Shown here: piece after piece, positions 1 to 9,856 of the stretch
How the letters are laid out: each line of letters opens with the position of its first letter
How positions within the stretch are numbered: position 1 is the first letter of the stretch
DNA from: Thermoplasmata archaeon
GTDB lineage: Archaea; Thermoplasmatota; Thermoplasmata; Lutacidiplasmatales; UBA184
NCBI GenBank assembly: GCA_022749995.1
Contig: JAKIWO010000004.1
Span: 1-54,143, forward strand
Length of the DNA stretch: 54,143 bases
Direction of reading: 5' to 3'
Notes under the pieces: generated by a model
What the model was told of the DNA's origin: nothing
Databases searched by the model: none
The model's input: the letters and a program-made list of their open reading frames with translations, nothing else
Translations under genes and position numbers: made by a program

Positions 1-165
1 AACAAGGGGACGTGCACGCTGTCGTCCCAGGGCACGTGCTCCTTCACCTGGAACTCTGCTGACGACACGTGCGGCTCTTCGACTCTCTCCGCGACCTACT
101 GGGGGGCCACCTACTACTACAAGAGCAGCGGATCGACGGTGGTCGGCGTCACGGGCGGCTGCTAA
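1..165 (+). CDS. C-terminal fragment of a Cys-containing, Ser/Thr/Tyr-rich (probably secreted) protein, truncated by window edge
   Basis: Frame 1 open from base 1 to TAA at 163-165: NKGTCTLSSQGTCSFTWNSADDTCGSSTLSATYWGATYYYKSSGSTVVGVTGGC*. Confidence 0.5.
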   Translation, partial: NKGTCTLSSQGTCSFTWNSADDTCGSSTLSATYWGATYYYKSSGSTVVGVTGGC

Positions 166-331
166 GGGCCGTCGTAGGGGGGATTGCGGCACCTCCCTAC
201 GCGGGGAGGCATCCCGGGCCATACGTACGTCAACCTGGGTCAGGCGCTCCTCGAGACGGAGGTAGGACGTGCCCGTCGATGGTACAAGCGGACGTCGCGA
301 GCGGTTTCAGAATGGGTCCCTTCTCAAGCGC

Positions 332-754
332 CTAGCCGGGAGGGAGGGCAAGCTCCGAAGGATTGCCGTTCCAAATGTCGATGACGCACCTCCACTGGCC
401 GCCCGGAGTTTTTCGCCATACCGTCACCGTCTTTCCGTGCTGCGTGACCTGCGCGCCGGTCGCATCCGGGAGCGTGAATCGGCTCCTCTCCACCAGGTAG
501 CCTAGGTCTCCTTGCTCGCTGATGAAGGCGAGCTCGGGTTCCCAATCCACCGAAAACCCCGGTATCGCCAAGCTTTGGGTCACGTATTCGCGGATGGCAG
601 ATCTGCCGACCAAAGCGGGCTTATCCGGCGGCATAACTATGGCGTCCTCGGCCCAGTACGAGACGATCTTCTCGACATCTCGTGAGCCGAGCGCTTTGGC
701 CCATTCTCGGCTGGTCTGCATCAGACCGACTTGCTCGGGCGCAACGGCCGACAT
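332..754 (-). CDS. SnoaL-like/DUF4440 nuclear transport factor 2-fold protein
   Basis: MSAVAPEQVGLMQTSREWAKALGSRDVEKIVSYWAEDAIVMPPDKPALVGRSAIREYV... typical SnoaL-like pattern; internal Met chosen as start. Confidence 0.75.
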   Translation of the reverse strand: MSAVAPEQVGLMQTSREWAKALGSRDVEKIVSYWAEDAIVMPPDKPALVGRSAIREYVTQSLAIPGFSVDWEPELAFISEQGDLGYLVERSRFTLPDATGAQVTQHGKTVTVWRKTPGGQWRCVIDIWNGNPSELALPPG

Positions 755-973
755 GGCAGTCCTACCGCATCTCGGCACTGGGTTAAGGCCGCGCCCGGCG
801 GGGACAGCATGTGCCTTCTCAACCTCCAGATGCTTCACTCGGCCGTGCGACCCTTTTCAGAGCGAGCGATTCTCAAAGGGAGAGCCGGAGAGGGTCTGGC
901 GTTGGGCGCGAAATCTATCACTGCCGATATCCATCGAAACGGTAAGGCGTAGATCGGGTGATCGCAGCTCCGA

Positions 974-1609
974 GTGATCCTCCAACACGACCGGACCCGG
1001 GGCCGGTCATCTGTCCTGACAATTCAGCCGGTCAGACGTCCCGCTACAGCACAGTTAGGGGCTGGCCGCAGTTGGATGCTGGGCCTCTACCTCCTGGCCT
1101 TCAGCGTTCTCGGCGGGTTGGTTGCGATCGCGTTGGGCTCGGTGGCCGAGGCCGTGGGAGTGCTCCTTCTTGTCATCGGGTTGTTCGCCGTCATGTGCAT
1201 CGCCTCACGCATGAGGGCAAATTCGAACAAACAGTCGATTCCGGCCTCCGTCGCCATCTACCCAGATCGGGTGGAAGCAACCTTCCATGACTCCGGGAGT
1301 CCAGGCTCGGTCCCTCAACGACTCAACATCCCGTTCGCGGCGGTGGAGATGATTTCGTCTGCCGGAAACAACGACGGGAGAGAGCACCTCTGGGTTCCCG
1401 CCGTCATTTCTGCCAATCCGGCTCGAGTCGGAAAATTTCAGCCAAGTTCGGTCCTCGCGACTCTACGTGCTCCGCCCGCACCGGCCGGTTGCGCTCAATC
1501 CTTCACCCTCGCGACGCACAACTTGGAACCCGTCCGGGCTGCCTACCTGAGAGCCGTGCCATCTACGGTCGTTCTTAGAGACGGAGGTCTCCGGGGCCCG
1601 GAGTATTGA
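974..1609 (+). CDS. Hypothetical membrane protein with two N-terminal hydrophobic segments
   Basis: LGLYLLAFSVLGGLVAIALGSVAEAVGVLLLVIGLFAVMCIA hydrophobic stretch then soluble domain; start uncertain. Confidence 0.5.
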   Translation: MILQHDRTRGRSSVLTIQPVRRPATAQLGAGRSWMLGLYLLAFSVLGGLVAIALGSVAEAVGVLLLVIGLFAVMCIASRMRANSNKQSIPASVAIYPDRVEATFHDSGSPGSVPQRLNIPFAAVEMISSAGNNDGREHLWVPAVISANPARVGKFQPSSVLATLRAPPAPAGCAQSFTLATHNLEPVRAAYLRAVPSTVVLRDGGLRGPEY

Positions 1610-1817
1610 CGTGCGAGGTTACCCAGCGAGTTGCTAGCGCCGCTGACGGTGCGAGACGTGCCGAATGAGCATCTCGCCAATGCTACGAACGAAAGGCTCC
1701 CTGGCTAGAACGAGAACTTGTCCTCGAGAACGATTCACCGACCTTTAGAGCACTGGAATCCTTCAATATTCGGGCTCGCTCAGGTCGGAGCGGACTTTGG
1801 CGGCTCCACGAGTAAAA

Positions 1818-2267
1818 ATGAAGCCAGAAGAGCTTTCGAATTTGATGCATACGCTGGACGATGCTTGGAATGCGGGGCCCAACAGTAAGCTCTGGGAGAC
1901 GTTCAGACAGCGGCACACCGAGGACGTCCAGGTCTACTGGCCCGGTCAACCCGAGCCTACCCGCGGACGTCACAACCACGACCTTGAGGCCGTGGAGTTC
2001 TTCAAGACATTTCCTGATAATCGCCTCGTCAACCGCCCCTACAAGATCTTCTTCGCAGCCGACCATCATACCTGCTCGGTCGCCGACTTCACCGGCACGA
2101 TGAAGGGACCGATGACGATGGGGCCGGGCAAAATCGCCCCCGCCACTGGGAAGAGTTTCCACGTGGAGTTCTGCACCATCGCCACATGGAATGACCGGGG
2201 AGAGATTACCGAGGAGAGACTCTTCTATGATCTCGTGGGCCTACTGAAGCAGATCGGGCTGGGCTGA
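1818..2267 (+). CDS. SnoaL-like polyketide cyclase/ester cyclase family protein
   Basis: MKPEELSNLMHTLDDAWNAGPNSKLWETFRQRHTEDVQVYWPGQPEPTRGRHNHDLEAVEFFKTFPD... Confidence 0.7.
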   Translation: MKPEELSNLMHTLDDAWNAGPNSKLWETFRQRHTEDVQVYWPGQPEPTRGRHNHDLEAVEFFKTFPDNRLVNRPYKIFFAADHHTCSVADFTGTMKGPMTMGPGKIAPATGKSFHVEFCTIATWNDRGEITEERLFYDLVGLLKQIGLG

Positions 2268-2412
2268 GGGTGGGCTCACCTACCCAAGGAATCGACTGCA
2301 CGGTCGAGGTTGCGATTCGCTCCTCCCGCGGCGAGAGCCGGTGCCGTACCTCCCCTGCGAGAACCGAGCCTCGGGGGGACTTTCAAATCGGGTGCGACAT
2401 CGTGGCCAGAGC

Positions 2413-2937
2413 ATGGTCGGACGGAGCACGGCCAAGATCCAGATTCGGGACTACCGCGAGACAGACCGCTCGTTCGTGGTCAGCCTATCCGACGAGACCC
2501 ACCACGAGTTGCGAGGGATGGATCCCGACCGATTCCCTCCTGCCGTCGTTCGAGATTCCTCCAACTGGTTCGAGAGGGGTCTCTACGAATCCTGGGCTCG
2601 ACGGTCCCTGTTCCTCCTTGCCCAAGTGGGGGACGAGCCGGCCGGCTTCATCCTCGCCGGACCCACGAACGATTCGTGGACTCCCACACCGGATGAACCG
2701 CGACCGCCGCAGAAGATCGGAGAGGTCTACGAGCTCCATGTGGCCAAGGCCCACCGTCGGAAGGGGGTCGGGTCCGCATTGCTCGACGCGTCAGAGCGGG
2801 AGTTGGCCCGCCAAGGCTTCGCGTACGTGACGCTGGTGCATCTCGCCCAGAACTCGGTCGCGGCCCAGCTGTACGCCGCGAGTGGATACCGCCCGAGGTG
2901 GGTGGTCCAAGAGAAGACGTTGAGTCCGACGCTTTGA
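2413..2937 (+). CDS. GNAT family N-acetyltransferase
   Basis: IRDYRETDRSFVV...VYELHVAKAHRRKGVGSALLDASERELARQGFAYVTLVHLAQNSVAAQLYAASGYRPRW; RRKGVGSALL acetyl-CoA motif. Confidence 0.9.
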   Translation: MVGRSTAKIQIRDYRETDRSFVVSLSDETHHELRGMDPDRFPPAVVRDSSNWFERGLYESWARRSLFLLAQVGDEPAGFILAGPTNDSWTPTPDEPRPPQKIGEVYELHVAKAHRRKGVGSALLDASERELARQGFAYVTLVHLAQNSVAAQLYAASGYRPRWVVQEKTLSPTL

Positions 2938-2991
2938 CCGGCTGACGAGAATAGGTGCCTATTTCGCCACCGGAGCGTACTCCGGCTCTCC

Positions 2992-3282
2992 ATGACCGCG
3001 GTGGCCCCGGCGCAGAAGCTTCTGATGAAGAACCGCCGAGTCCGAGTCTGGGAGATGGTACTCCAGCCGGGGGAGACCTACCCTCGTCACCAACACCGGC
3101 ATCCCTACCTCTCGATCATGTTGGAGGACGCCACGGTACTCCTCACGGATGCCGAGGGTCGCGAGGAACGGCTCAAGGTCCGGAAGGGGGACGTAGTCTG
3201 GCGGGCTCCGCCCGAGGACCATTCCGTGCGGAACGTCGGCCGCACGAGGTTTCGGAATCGATTGGTCGAGCTCTACGGATAG
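2992..3282 (+). CDS. Cupin domain protein
   Basis: RVWEMVLQPGETYPRHQHRHPYLSIMLED...LKVRKGDVVWRAPPEDHSVRNVG; cupin metal-binding motifs. Confidence 0.8.
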   Translation: MTAVAPAQKLLMKNRRVRVWEMVLQPGETYPRHQHRHPYLSIMLEDATVLLTDAEGREERLKVRKGDVVWRAPPEDHSVRNVGRTRFRNRLVELYG

Positions 3283-3296
3283 CGCCGCGCGGTTGC

Positions 3297-4856
3297 CTAT
3301 TCGACGGTCGGTGGGGCCGGCGGCGCTCCGGCGATCTCTTGGCCGAGCGCAACGAAAGCGGCGGCGAGCGAGGGCCGCAGCAGCGGCAATCGGTGCCGTT
3401 CGGCCGCGCGGTAGGCTTCCCGCGCTCCCTCGACCGAGTGCATCTTGAAGCGGAGCCCGGCGAGGCGGAACTCCGCCTCGGCCCGCTGCGGCATGAGCCC
3501 GAGTTCACGGGCTCGCTCCGCGGCTTGCTGGAATCCGGCCTCGGCCTGATCCCACTGGCCCCGCCGTTCCTCGATCAGGCCCAGGGAGAGAGCGACGGCC
3601 GGTTCCCCTGCCGGGTCGGAGGCGCGCTCGAGCATGCGCGCGGCCAGGCGGGTTTCCCGTTCGGCTTCCTCGATCTCTCCGAGCTTGAGACGGAACTCGG
3701 TGCCGTACAGGTACGACCAGGCCTCCCATCGGGGCTCGCGGGCCCGCTCGGCGATGGCACGGACGCTCGCGAGGTGCTCGAGCGCCAGCCCCGGGTCGCT
3801 CGAGCCCACGAGATCGGCGAGCAGGAAGGTCGCCCGCACGAGGTCGGCGTCCGCGCCGGAGGGACCGAGCAGCCGGATCGCGCGATCGTACCAGCGCGCG
3901 GCCTCCTCCTGCATCTCCGGCCCGAGGCGAGCGAACGCCGATGCGAGCTCTAGGCCGGCCCGTCCGGCCGCTCCGGGCTCTCCGGTCTGTCGCAAGAACT
4001 CGAACGCCTTCATCGCCTCATCCAGCGCGGTGACCGCGTCCCCCTTCTCGGCAGCGACGCGGGAGCGCAACCGGTGGACCGCCGCCGCGCCTCCGATATC
4101 GCCCAAGTCCAGGAAGATACCGAGTGCCTCCTCTCCGAAGCTCTCCGCCTCCTTCGGACGGAGCTCCTCCCAGGCCATCTCGGCGCGTGCGAGCTGAAGT
4201 TGGGCGCGACCGGACCGGTCCTTCGGGGAAAGTCGCTCCACGGCCTCCAGGTAGGCACGCCCCGCAGCCGGAAAGTCACCGAGAGAATGGTACAACTGGC
4301 CCAGTTCACGGCTGATCTCGACTAGCTCAGTTCGGTGGTCCCCTCCCAGCTTGAGGAGGTCGCTGCGAGCCTGTTCGAAGTGGTGCGCGGCCTCGGGCCG
4401 CCGCCGCTCTTCCTTGGCGAGCTGCGCAGCCGCGAGGTTGTAGGTGAACGACTTCTGAGGGATCCGACCCAGGAAGAAGTGGCGCCCTAGCTCCGCCGAC
4501 GTTACCGGCGCGGCCGGGTTAGTTAGTCGTTCCATGGCGGCGGCGATCCGGCCGTGGATCACTCGCACCCGGCTCTCGGCGAGGGAGCGGTAGATCCGAC
4601 CACGGAGCGCCTCATCGGTGAAGGCAAACCGTTCCCCCCCGGGCCGTTCTCGCAGTACCCCGTCGCGCACGAGGCGCTCGAGCTGCTCGGAGAGCACCTC
4701 CGGCTCGCGCTCGAGGGCTGCCCCGAGGAGGGCGAACTCGAACTCACCGCCAATGGCACTGGCGTAGGCCAACGTCCGGAACTCCTCGGGCGCCCAGATC
4801 GCCCTTGGGTCGGAGTCCGGCCCAGCTGGGAGGGCCTCCTCCCCGCTCTCCGACAT
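3297..4856 (-). CDS. TPR-repeat protein
   Basis: Repeated Ala/Leu-rich helical pairs (GQLYHSLGDFPAAGRAYLEAVERL, GLIEERRGQWDQAEAGFQQAAERARELG) over most of the protein. Confidence 0.75.
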   Translation of the reverse strand: MSESGEEALPAGPDSDPRAIWAPEEFRTLAYASAIGGEFEFALLGAALEREPEVLSEQLERLVRDGVLRERPGGERFAFTDEALRGRIYRSLAESRVRVIHGRIAAAMERLTNPAAPVTSAELGRHFFLGRIPQKSFTYNLAAAQLAKEERRRPEAAHHFEQARSDLLKLGGDHRTELVEISRELGQLYHSLGDFPAAGRAYLEAVERLSPKDRSGRAQLQLARAEMAWEELRPKEAESFGEEALGIFLDLGDIGGAAAVHRLRSRVAAEKGDAVTALDEAMKAFEFLRQTGEPGAAGRAGLELASAFARLGPEMQEEAARWYDRAIRLLGPSGADADLVRATFLLADLVGSSDPGLALEHLASVRAIAERAREPRWEAWSYLYGTEFRLKLGEIEEAERETRLAARMLERASDPAGEPAVALSLGLIEERRGQWDQAEAGFQQAAERARELGLMPQRAEAEFRLAGLRFKMHSVEGAREAYRAAERHRLPLLRPSLAAAFVALGQEIAGAPPAPPTVE

Positions 4857-4993
4857 TCGTCTTGCGGGGGGAGATGCGTGGGGTCGATGGATAAACCCTC
4901 GTCCCAGAAAGTGGGTACCGGCGGGGGACCTCCGGGAGCGCCGGGCCGCACCAGGTTACCTCTTAATAGCCGACCCGGGGTGGGCGCGAGCCG

Positions 4994-5269
4994 ATGCCGC
5001 CCGGCGAGGACGAGTTTGCCATGGAGAACGCCCGCTCCGTATCGGAGTTGCCGTTCCCGCGACGCGTGGTGTTCTGGGGCTTCGGCGGGCTCGTGGTCCT
5101 TGCCGTCGGGTTCTACCTGTGGTGGGGTCTGTCGTTCGGCGTCTGGGTGGACAACGGGGTCTACGCCGTCGTGATTGTCCTGCTGCTGAGCGGTCTCGCC
5201 GGGATGTGGCTCGTCAGTCCCAACCCACCGGTTCCGCCCCTCCCACCCGAGAGCCGCCGACCGGGCTAG
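4994..5269 (+). CDS. Small membrane protein, two predicted TM helices
   Basis: VVFWGFGGLVVLAVGFYLWWGLSFGVWVDNGVYAVVIVLLLSGLAGMWLV. Confidence 0.6.
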   Translation: MPPGEDEFAMENARSVSELPFPRRVVFWGFGGLVVLAVGFYLWWGLSFGVWVDNGVYAVVIVLLLSGLAGMWLVSPNPPVPPLPPESRRPG

Positions 5270-5281
5270 GCGCCCGTACGG

Positions 5282-6706
5282 CTAGAGAGGCCTACCGGCA
5301 GCCGCCCAACTCGGGCCGCTGGGGGCACTACAGACCACGCAAGCCGGCGGCGCCCCAAGATCGATCGGTGGGGGTCCTTCGAGCGTCCCCAGCAACGCGC
5401 CATCGATGGCCTTCTCGATCGCGTGGCCACAGGTCTCCGACCCGCACCATCCGATCAGGCGGACCGTGCTCGACCCGGTGAGCTCCTCGACCCGCTCGGC
5501 GCGCGAGAACGCGGCGACGAACGCCGCCTGGGCCTTTTCCCGGAGGCCGGCGTCGTACTCCGCTAGGGCGCCCCGAACCGACTCCACCAGTCCGTCTCGG
5601 GGAAGGCTCACTCGTACTCCCAGCCGGTTGACGGCGCTCAACTGGCGGGCCGCGGCTTCCCGAGGGCCGACATCGAGCCGCAGCGGTACGCCCCGAGTCT
5701 CCCAGTAGTAGTACTTCGCGCCGGGGCGGTCGCTCCGCTCATCCATGTGGACCCGGAGGCCGGCTTTCTGGAGATCCGCCACGGCCTCTCGGGCGTAAGG
5801 GGTCGGGTCAGCCCCCTTGGCGGACGGGACCGGGACCACTACCACCTGGTACGGAGCGATGTCGGAGGGGAAAGCGACCCCCTTCTCGTCTCCGTGCACC
5901 GCGACGATCGCACCGAGGAGGCGCTCGGACAGGCCGAAGGTCGTCTGGTGGGCGTACTGGGCCGAGCCGTCCGGCGCCTCGTACTGGATGCCGTAGGGGC
6001 GGGAGAAATTCTCCCGATAATGGTGGATCGACCCGATCTGGAGCGTGCGGGCGCTGCCCAACGGGATGTCGAGCGCCACCGTGTAGAATGCGCCGGGGAA
6101 CTTGTCCCAGTCTGGGCGGCGGACCGCCAGGTACGGGAGCCCGAACCGCTCGGCCATCTTGGAGAAGGCGCCGAGATTGCTCTGCACCCGCTCGGTGGCG
6201 GTGGGTTCGTCGCGCTGGCAGGTGTGCTCTTCGAAGAAGTGGATCTCCCGCACCCGAATGAATGGACGCGTGGTCTTGGTCTCGTACCGGAAGGTGTTCA
6301 CGATCTGGTAGACGTTGAGCGGCAGGTCTTGATGGGACCGGATCCAGAGCTTGAAGATCGGGTACATCGCCGTCTCGCTCGTCGGCCGCAGCACGAGCGG
6401 GACGTCGAGCGGCGTGCTCCCGCCGCGGGTCACCCAGTAGACCTGCGCGTCGAACCCTTTGATGTGTTCCCGCTCCTTCTGGAACTCGGTCTCCGGGATC
6501 AGGGCGGGGAACTCGACCGGCCGAGAGCCGGTCGCCTCGATCTCCTCCTCCATCACGCGGTCGAGCCGCCGACGGGCGAGGAACCCGTACGGGGTCCAGA
6601 CGTTCATCCCCTTCACCGGGTAGCGCTTGTCGGTGAGGTCGGCCGCCTCGACCACCGCGAGGTACCAATCGATGAATGCCGAGGCCTTCTCCGGTAGCTC
6701 CGGCAT
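5282..6706 (-). CDS. proS: Prolyl-tRNA synthetase, archaeal/eukaryal type
   Basis: RYPVKGMNVWTPYGFLARRRLDRVMEEE...LRPTSETAMYPIFKLWIRSHQDLPLNVYQIVNTFRYETKTTRPFIRVREIHFFEEHT; class II aaRS motifs; C-terminal CGSETCGHAIE. Confidence 0.97.
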   Translation of the reverse strand: MPELPEKASAFIDWYLAVVEAADLTDKRYPVKGMNVWTPYGFLARRRLDRVMEEEIEATGSRPVEFPALIPETEFQKEREHIKGFDAQVYWVTRGGSTPLDVPLVLRPTSETAMYPIFKLWIRSHQDLPLNVYQIVNTFRYETKTTRPFIRVREIHFFEEHTCQRDEPTATERVQSNLGAFSKMAERFGLPYLAVRRPDWDKFPGAFYTVALDIPLGSARTLQIGSIHHYRENFSRPYGIQYEAPDGSAQYAHQTTFGLSERLLGAIVAVHGDEKGVAFPSDIAPYQVVVVPVPSAKGADPTPYAREAVADLQKAGLRVHMDERSDRPGAKYYYWETRGVPLRLDVGPREAAARQLSAVNRLGVRVSLPRDGLVESVRGALAEYDAGLREKAQAAFVAAFSRAERVEELTGSSTVRLIGWCGSETCGHAIEKAIDGALLGTLEGPPPIDLGAPPACVVCSAPSGPSWAAAGRPL

Positions 6707-6780
6707 CGCGAACGATGGTGAGGCGTGCGGCGTATAACGCCAGCGCTACCGGAGCGCTGTCGCTGTCCGGACGACCGCAC

Positions 6781-6790
6781 TTGTTTATGC
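6781..6790 (+). promoter_or_regulatory. Candidate TATA box of DUF373 gene
   Basis: ttgtttatgc 24-33 nt upstream of ATG 6814, spacing expected for a near-leaderless archaeal transcript. Confidence 0.4.
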
Positions 6791-6813
6791 GTCCGCTGCG
6801 CTTCTAGGGGGCA

Positions 6814-7908
6814 ATGCGCCTCGTCGTCTGCGTCGACCGGGACGATGACCTGGGCCGCAAGGCTGGCGTCCCCGGACCCGTCGTCGGCCGCGCGGCCGTA
6901 CTGGAGGCTGCGGCCAAGCTCGGCATCGCCGACCCCGGCGACTGCGACACCAACGCGATGTACGCCGCCGTGCAGCTGCTCGACGAGATCCGCCGGCACG
7001 GGGACGAATCGGAGATCGTCGTCCTCACCGGATCGCCCAAGGTCGGCATATTCTCCGACCGCCGGGTAGCCGAGCAGTTCGACCAGGTGCTCAAGGACCA
7101 CCCGGCCGGCTCGGCCCACCTCGTCAGCGATGGGGCGGAGGACGAGTACCTGTTCCCGATCCTCGCCTCGCGGGTCCGCATCGACGGCGTCCACCGGGTG
7201 TACGTCCGACAGAACGCCAGCATCGAGTCGACCTACTACACCGTGATCCGTGCCCTCAAGGACCCGAAGTTCCGGACCAAGACGATCCTGCCGCTGGCGC
7301 TCCTGTTCATTGCACTCGGTCTGGCCGCCGCGGCGGGTGTCGTCTGGTGGGGCGTGGTCACGCTGCTCGTCGCGGCGGGCGTCTACCTCGTGGCCTGGAC
7401 GTTCGACATCGACGAGATGATCATCGAGTCGCTCCGCTCGGCCTCCTCCGACATACGGCAGGGCTCGGTAGCGTTCGGCTTCGCGCTCGTTTCGCTCGCC
7501 TTGGTCTCGATCGGCTTCCTTCTCGGGTACAATCAGTACGTGGGCCACCCCGGATCCGCCCCGGTTCCCCGACTCCTGCTCTTCGTGAGCACCGGGCTGC
7601 TCTGGTGGTTCGTCGGAGGCGAGGTCTGGGAGAGCGGCCGTGCGCTGCGCCGCTACCTATCTTCCCGCAAGGTCGGTGCCGGCTACCCGATCGTCACCAT
7701 TTCCATCGTCGGGCTTGGGCTGCTCTCCTACGGGGTCGTGAGCATGATCGATTACTTCGAGAGCGCGGCCCTCGGACCGCCGCTCTGGGTATTGGTCGCG
7801 TTCTTCGCGAGCGGCTTTGCGCTCACGCTGACCGCGGCGCTGCTCGCCCAGTACATCCGCGGGCGCACCGGCACCGACGAGCCGGCGGCCGAAGTCAGTC
7901 CCAGTTAG
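6814..7908 (+). CDS. DUF373 family archaeal membrane protein
   Basis: MRLVVCVDRDDDLGRKAGVPGPVVGRAAVLEAAAKLGIADPGDCDTNAMYAAVQLLDEIRRHG... followed by multiple TM segments. Confidence 0.9.
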   Translation: MRLVVCVDRDDDLGRKAGVPGPVVGRAAVLEAAAKLGIADPGDCDTNAMYAAVQLLDEIRRHGDESEIVVLTGSPKVGIFSDRRVAEQFDQVLKDHPAGSAHLVSDGAEDEYLFPILASRVRIDGVHRVYVRQNASIESTYYTVIRALKDPKFRTKTILPLALLFIALGLAAAAGVVWWGVVTLLVAAGVYLVAWTFDIDEMIIESLRSASSDIRQGSVAFGFALVSLALVSIGFLLGYNQYVGHPGSAPVPRLLLFVSTGLLWWFVGGEVWESGRALRRYLSSRKVGAGYPIVTISIVGLGLLSYGVVSMIDYFESAALGPPLWVLVAFFASGFALTLTAALLAQYIRGRTGTDEPAAEVSPS

Positions 7909-8516
7909 GGCCCGCCGGAAGCGAGCGCTCGCTCGACATCGGCGAGCGGGGCGATCCAGCGACACCGCTCCGCGAGCAACTGCTGGACACCGGCCGGGGT
8001 CCGACCCTCGGGGAGCGATCGCTGCGCGAGCGTGCGCAGGTCCTCCCAGTAGTTCCAGGGAAAGACGACCCAGACCCAGTTCTCCCGCGGGATTTCCTCG
8101 CCCCGGTGCGTGGGAACGAACCGCGAATGGCCGATGTGCAGCAGCGCGGCGCTTTCCAGGTGCTGGGGGCCGCGCGCGCGCACGTGCTCCGTCGCCAGTT
8201 CAAGGCTCTCCCCGGTGTCGGTGATGTCATCGACGACCAGCACCGAAGTGCCTTCGAGGCTCACGGCGAGTGACTCGGTCAGCTCCGCCTTGCCGGTGGG
8301 GGTGGCGGTGACGCCCCAGTGCTGGGCGCGGAGCGCGTGCAGCCGCTTGATGCCGAGCCGATCGGCGAGCAGTCGGGCCGGGACCCATCCGCCCCGGGTC
8401 AGGCCCACGAGCGTGTCGGGCGCGCCCCCGCCCCGACGCACGCTCTCGGCGATCCGGTCGGCGAGTGCCTCGATCTCGCGCCAGCTCGTCAGGCGGCAGC
8501 GAGGGTACTCGACCAC
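7905..8516 (-). CDS. Phosphoribosyltransferase (purine/xanthine PRTase family)
   Basis: PDTLVGLTRGGWVPARLLADRLGIKRL...SVLVVDDITDTGESLELATEHVRA; PRPP-binding motif VVDDITDTGES. Confidence 0.92.
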   Translation of the reverse strand: MVEYPRCRLTSWREIEALADRIAESVRRGGGAPDTLVGLTRGGWVPARLLADRLGIKRLHALRAQHWGVTATPTGKAELTESLAVSLEGTSVLVVDDITDTGESLELATEHVRARGPQHLESAALLHIGHSRFVPTHRGEEIPRENWVWVVFPWNYWEDLRTLAQRSLPEGRTPAGVQQLLAERCRWIAPLADVERALASGGP

Positions 8517-8526
8517 GGAGGGCGCA

Positions 8527-9789
8527 CTACGGGTAGATGCCCCGCATCTTGATCGCGTCGACGACCCGCTGGATGGCCACGACGTAGGCCGCCGTGCGGT
8601 TGTGCACCTTGCGCTGCATCGCTTCCGCGTGCACCTCGCCGTAGGAGCGGACCATGACGCGCTCGAGCCGGTCGTTGACTTCTTTGAGCGTCCAGAAGAA
8701 CCCCTGGATGTCCTGCGCCCACTCGAAGTAGCTCACCGTCACGCCGCCGGCGTTCGCGAGCACGTCGGGCAGGACCGTGATCTTCCGGTCGTAGAGGATC
8801 TGGTCGGCTTCGGGCGTGGTGGGGCCGTTGGCCGCCTCGGCCACGATCTTGGCGCGGATGGCGTGGGCGTTCTTGCCCGTGATCTGATTCTCGAGCGCCG
8901 CGGGGATCAGGATGTCGACGTCCATGGCGAGCAGCTCGTCGTGGGTGAGCGGCTTGGTGCCGGCAAAGCCAACGACAGAGCCGGTCTTCTTCTTGTGCGC
9001 TTCAACCGCCGCCACGGACAGGCCCGCCGGGTTGTAAATGCCCCCGCGGGTGTCGGAGACAGCCACGATCTTGGCGCCCTGCTCCTCTTGGAGGATTTTG
9101 GCGGCGACGCTGCCCGCGTTGCCAAAGCCTTGGACCGCGACGGAAGCGCCCTTGACCTTGACCTTCGAGTGGGGCGCCGCCTCGCGGATGACGTAGGCGC
9201 ACCCGCGACCGGTCGCCTCGCCGCGACCCTCGCTGCCGCCGAGGGAGATGGGCTTGCCCGTGATCACGCCGGGAACGGAGTAGCCCTTGAGCACGGAGTA
9301 GGTGTCCATGATCCAGGCCATCGTCTGAGAGTCCGTGTACACGTCCGGGGCAGGAATGTCCATCTCCGGACCGATGAGTGGGGCGATCTCGCTCGCGTAG
9401 CGGCGGGTCATCCGCTCGAGCTCCCCCTGGCTCATGTGCTTGGGGTCGCAGATGACGCCGCCCTTGGCGCCACCGTAGGGCAGGTTGACCACCGCGCACT
9501 TCCAGGTCATCCACGCCGCCAGCGCCCGGACCTCGTCGAGCGAGACGTTCGGGTGGTAGCGGATCCCCCCCTTGCAGGGGCCGCGGGCCATGTTGTACTG
9601 GACTCGGAAGCCGGAGAAGACACGGTAGCTGCCGTCGTCCATGCGGACCGGGAAGTTGACGCTCAGCTCCCGCTTCGGGTGCTTGAGCATCTCGCGGATG
9701 CCGCCGTTGATCCCGATGAGGTCGCAGACGATGTCGACCTGCTTTTTCGCCGTCTCGAACGGATTGATGGAGCTTCCCTCGCTTGGCAT
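8527..9789 (-). CDS. gdhA: Glu/Leu/Phe/Val dehydrogenase (glutamate dehydrogenase)
   Basis: MPSEGSSINPFETAKKQVDIVCDLIGINGG...YNMARGPCKGGIRYHPNVSLDEVRALAAWMTWKCAVVNLPYGGAKGGV; start at 9789. Confidence 0.97.
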   Translation of the reverse strand: MPSEGSSINPFETAKKQVDIVCDLIGINGGIREMLKHPKRELSVNFPVRMDDGSYRVFSGFRVQYNMARGPCKGGIRYHPNVSLDEVRALAAWMTWKCAVVNLPYGGAKGGVICDPKHMSQGELERMTRRYASEIAPLIGPEMDIPAPDVYTDSQTMAWIMDTYSVLKGYSVPGVITGKPISLGGSEGRGEATGRGCAYVIREAAPHSKVKVKGASVAVQGFGNAGSVAAKILQEEQGAKIVAVSDTRGGIYNPAGLSVAAVEAHKKKTGSVVGFAGTKPLTHDELLAMDVDILIPAALENQITGKNAHAIRAKIVAEAANGPTTPEADQILYDRKITVLPDVLANAGGVTVSYFEWAQDIQGFFWTLKEVNDRLERVMVRSYGEVHAEAMQRKVHNRTAAYVVAIQRVVDAIKMRGIYP

Positions 9790-9856
9790 GTACCTCACCC
9801 CAAGGGTGGGCGGGCACGACCGGTTCCGTACTTGAAGCCTGCTCCGTCCCGGCCGC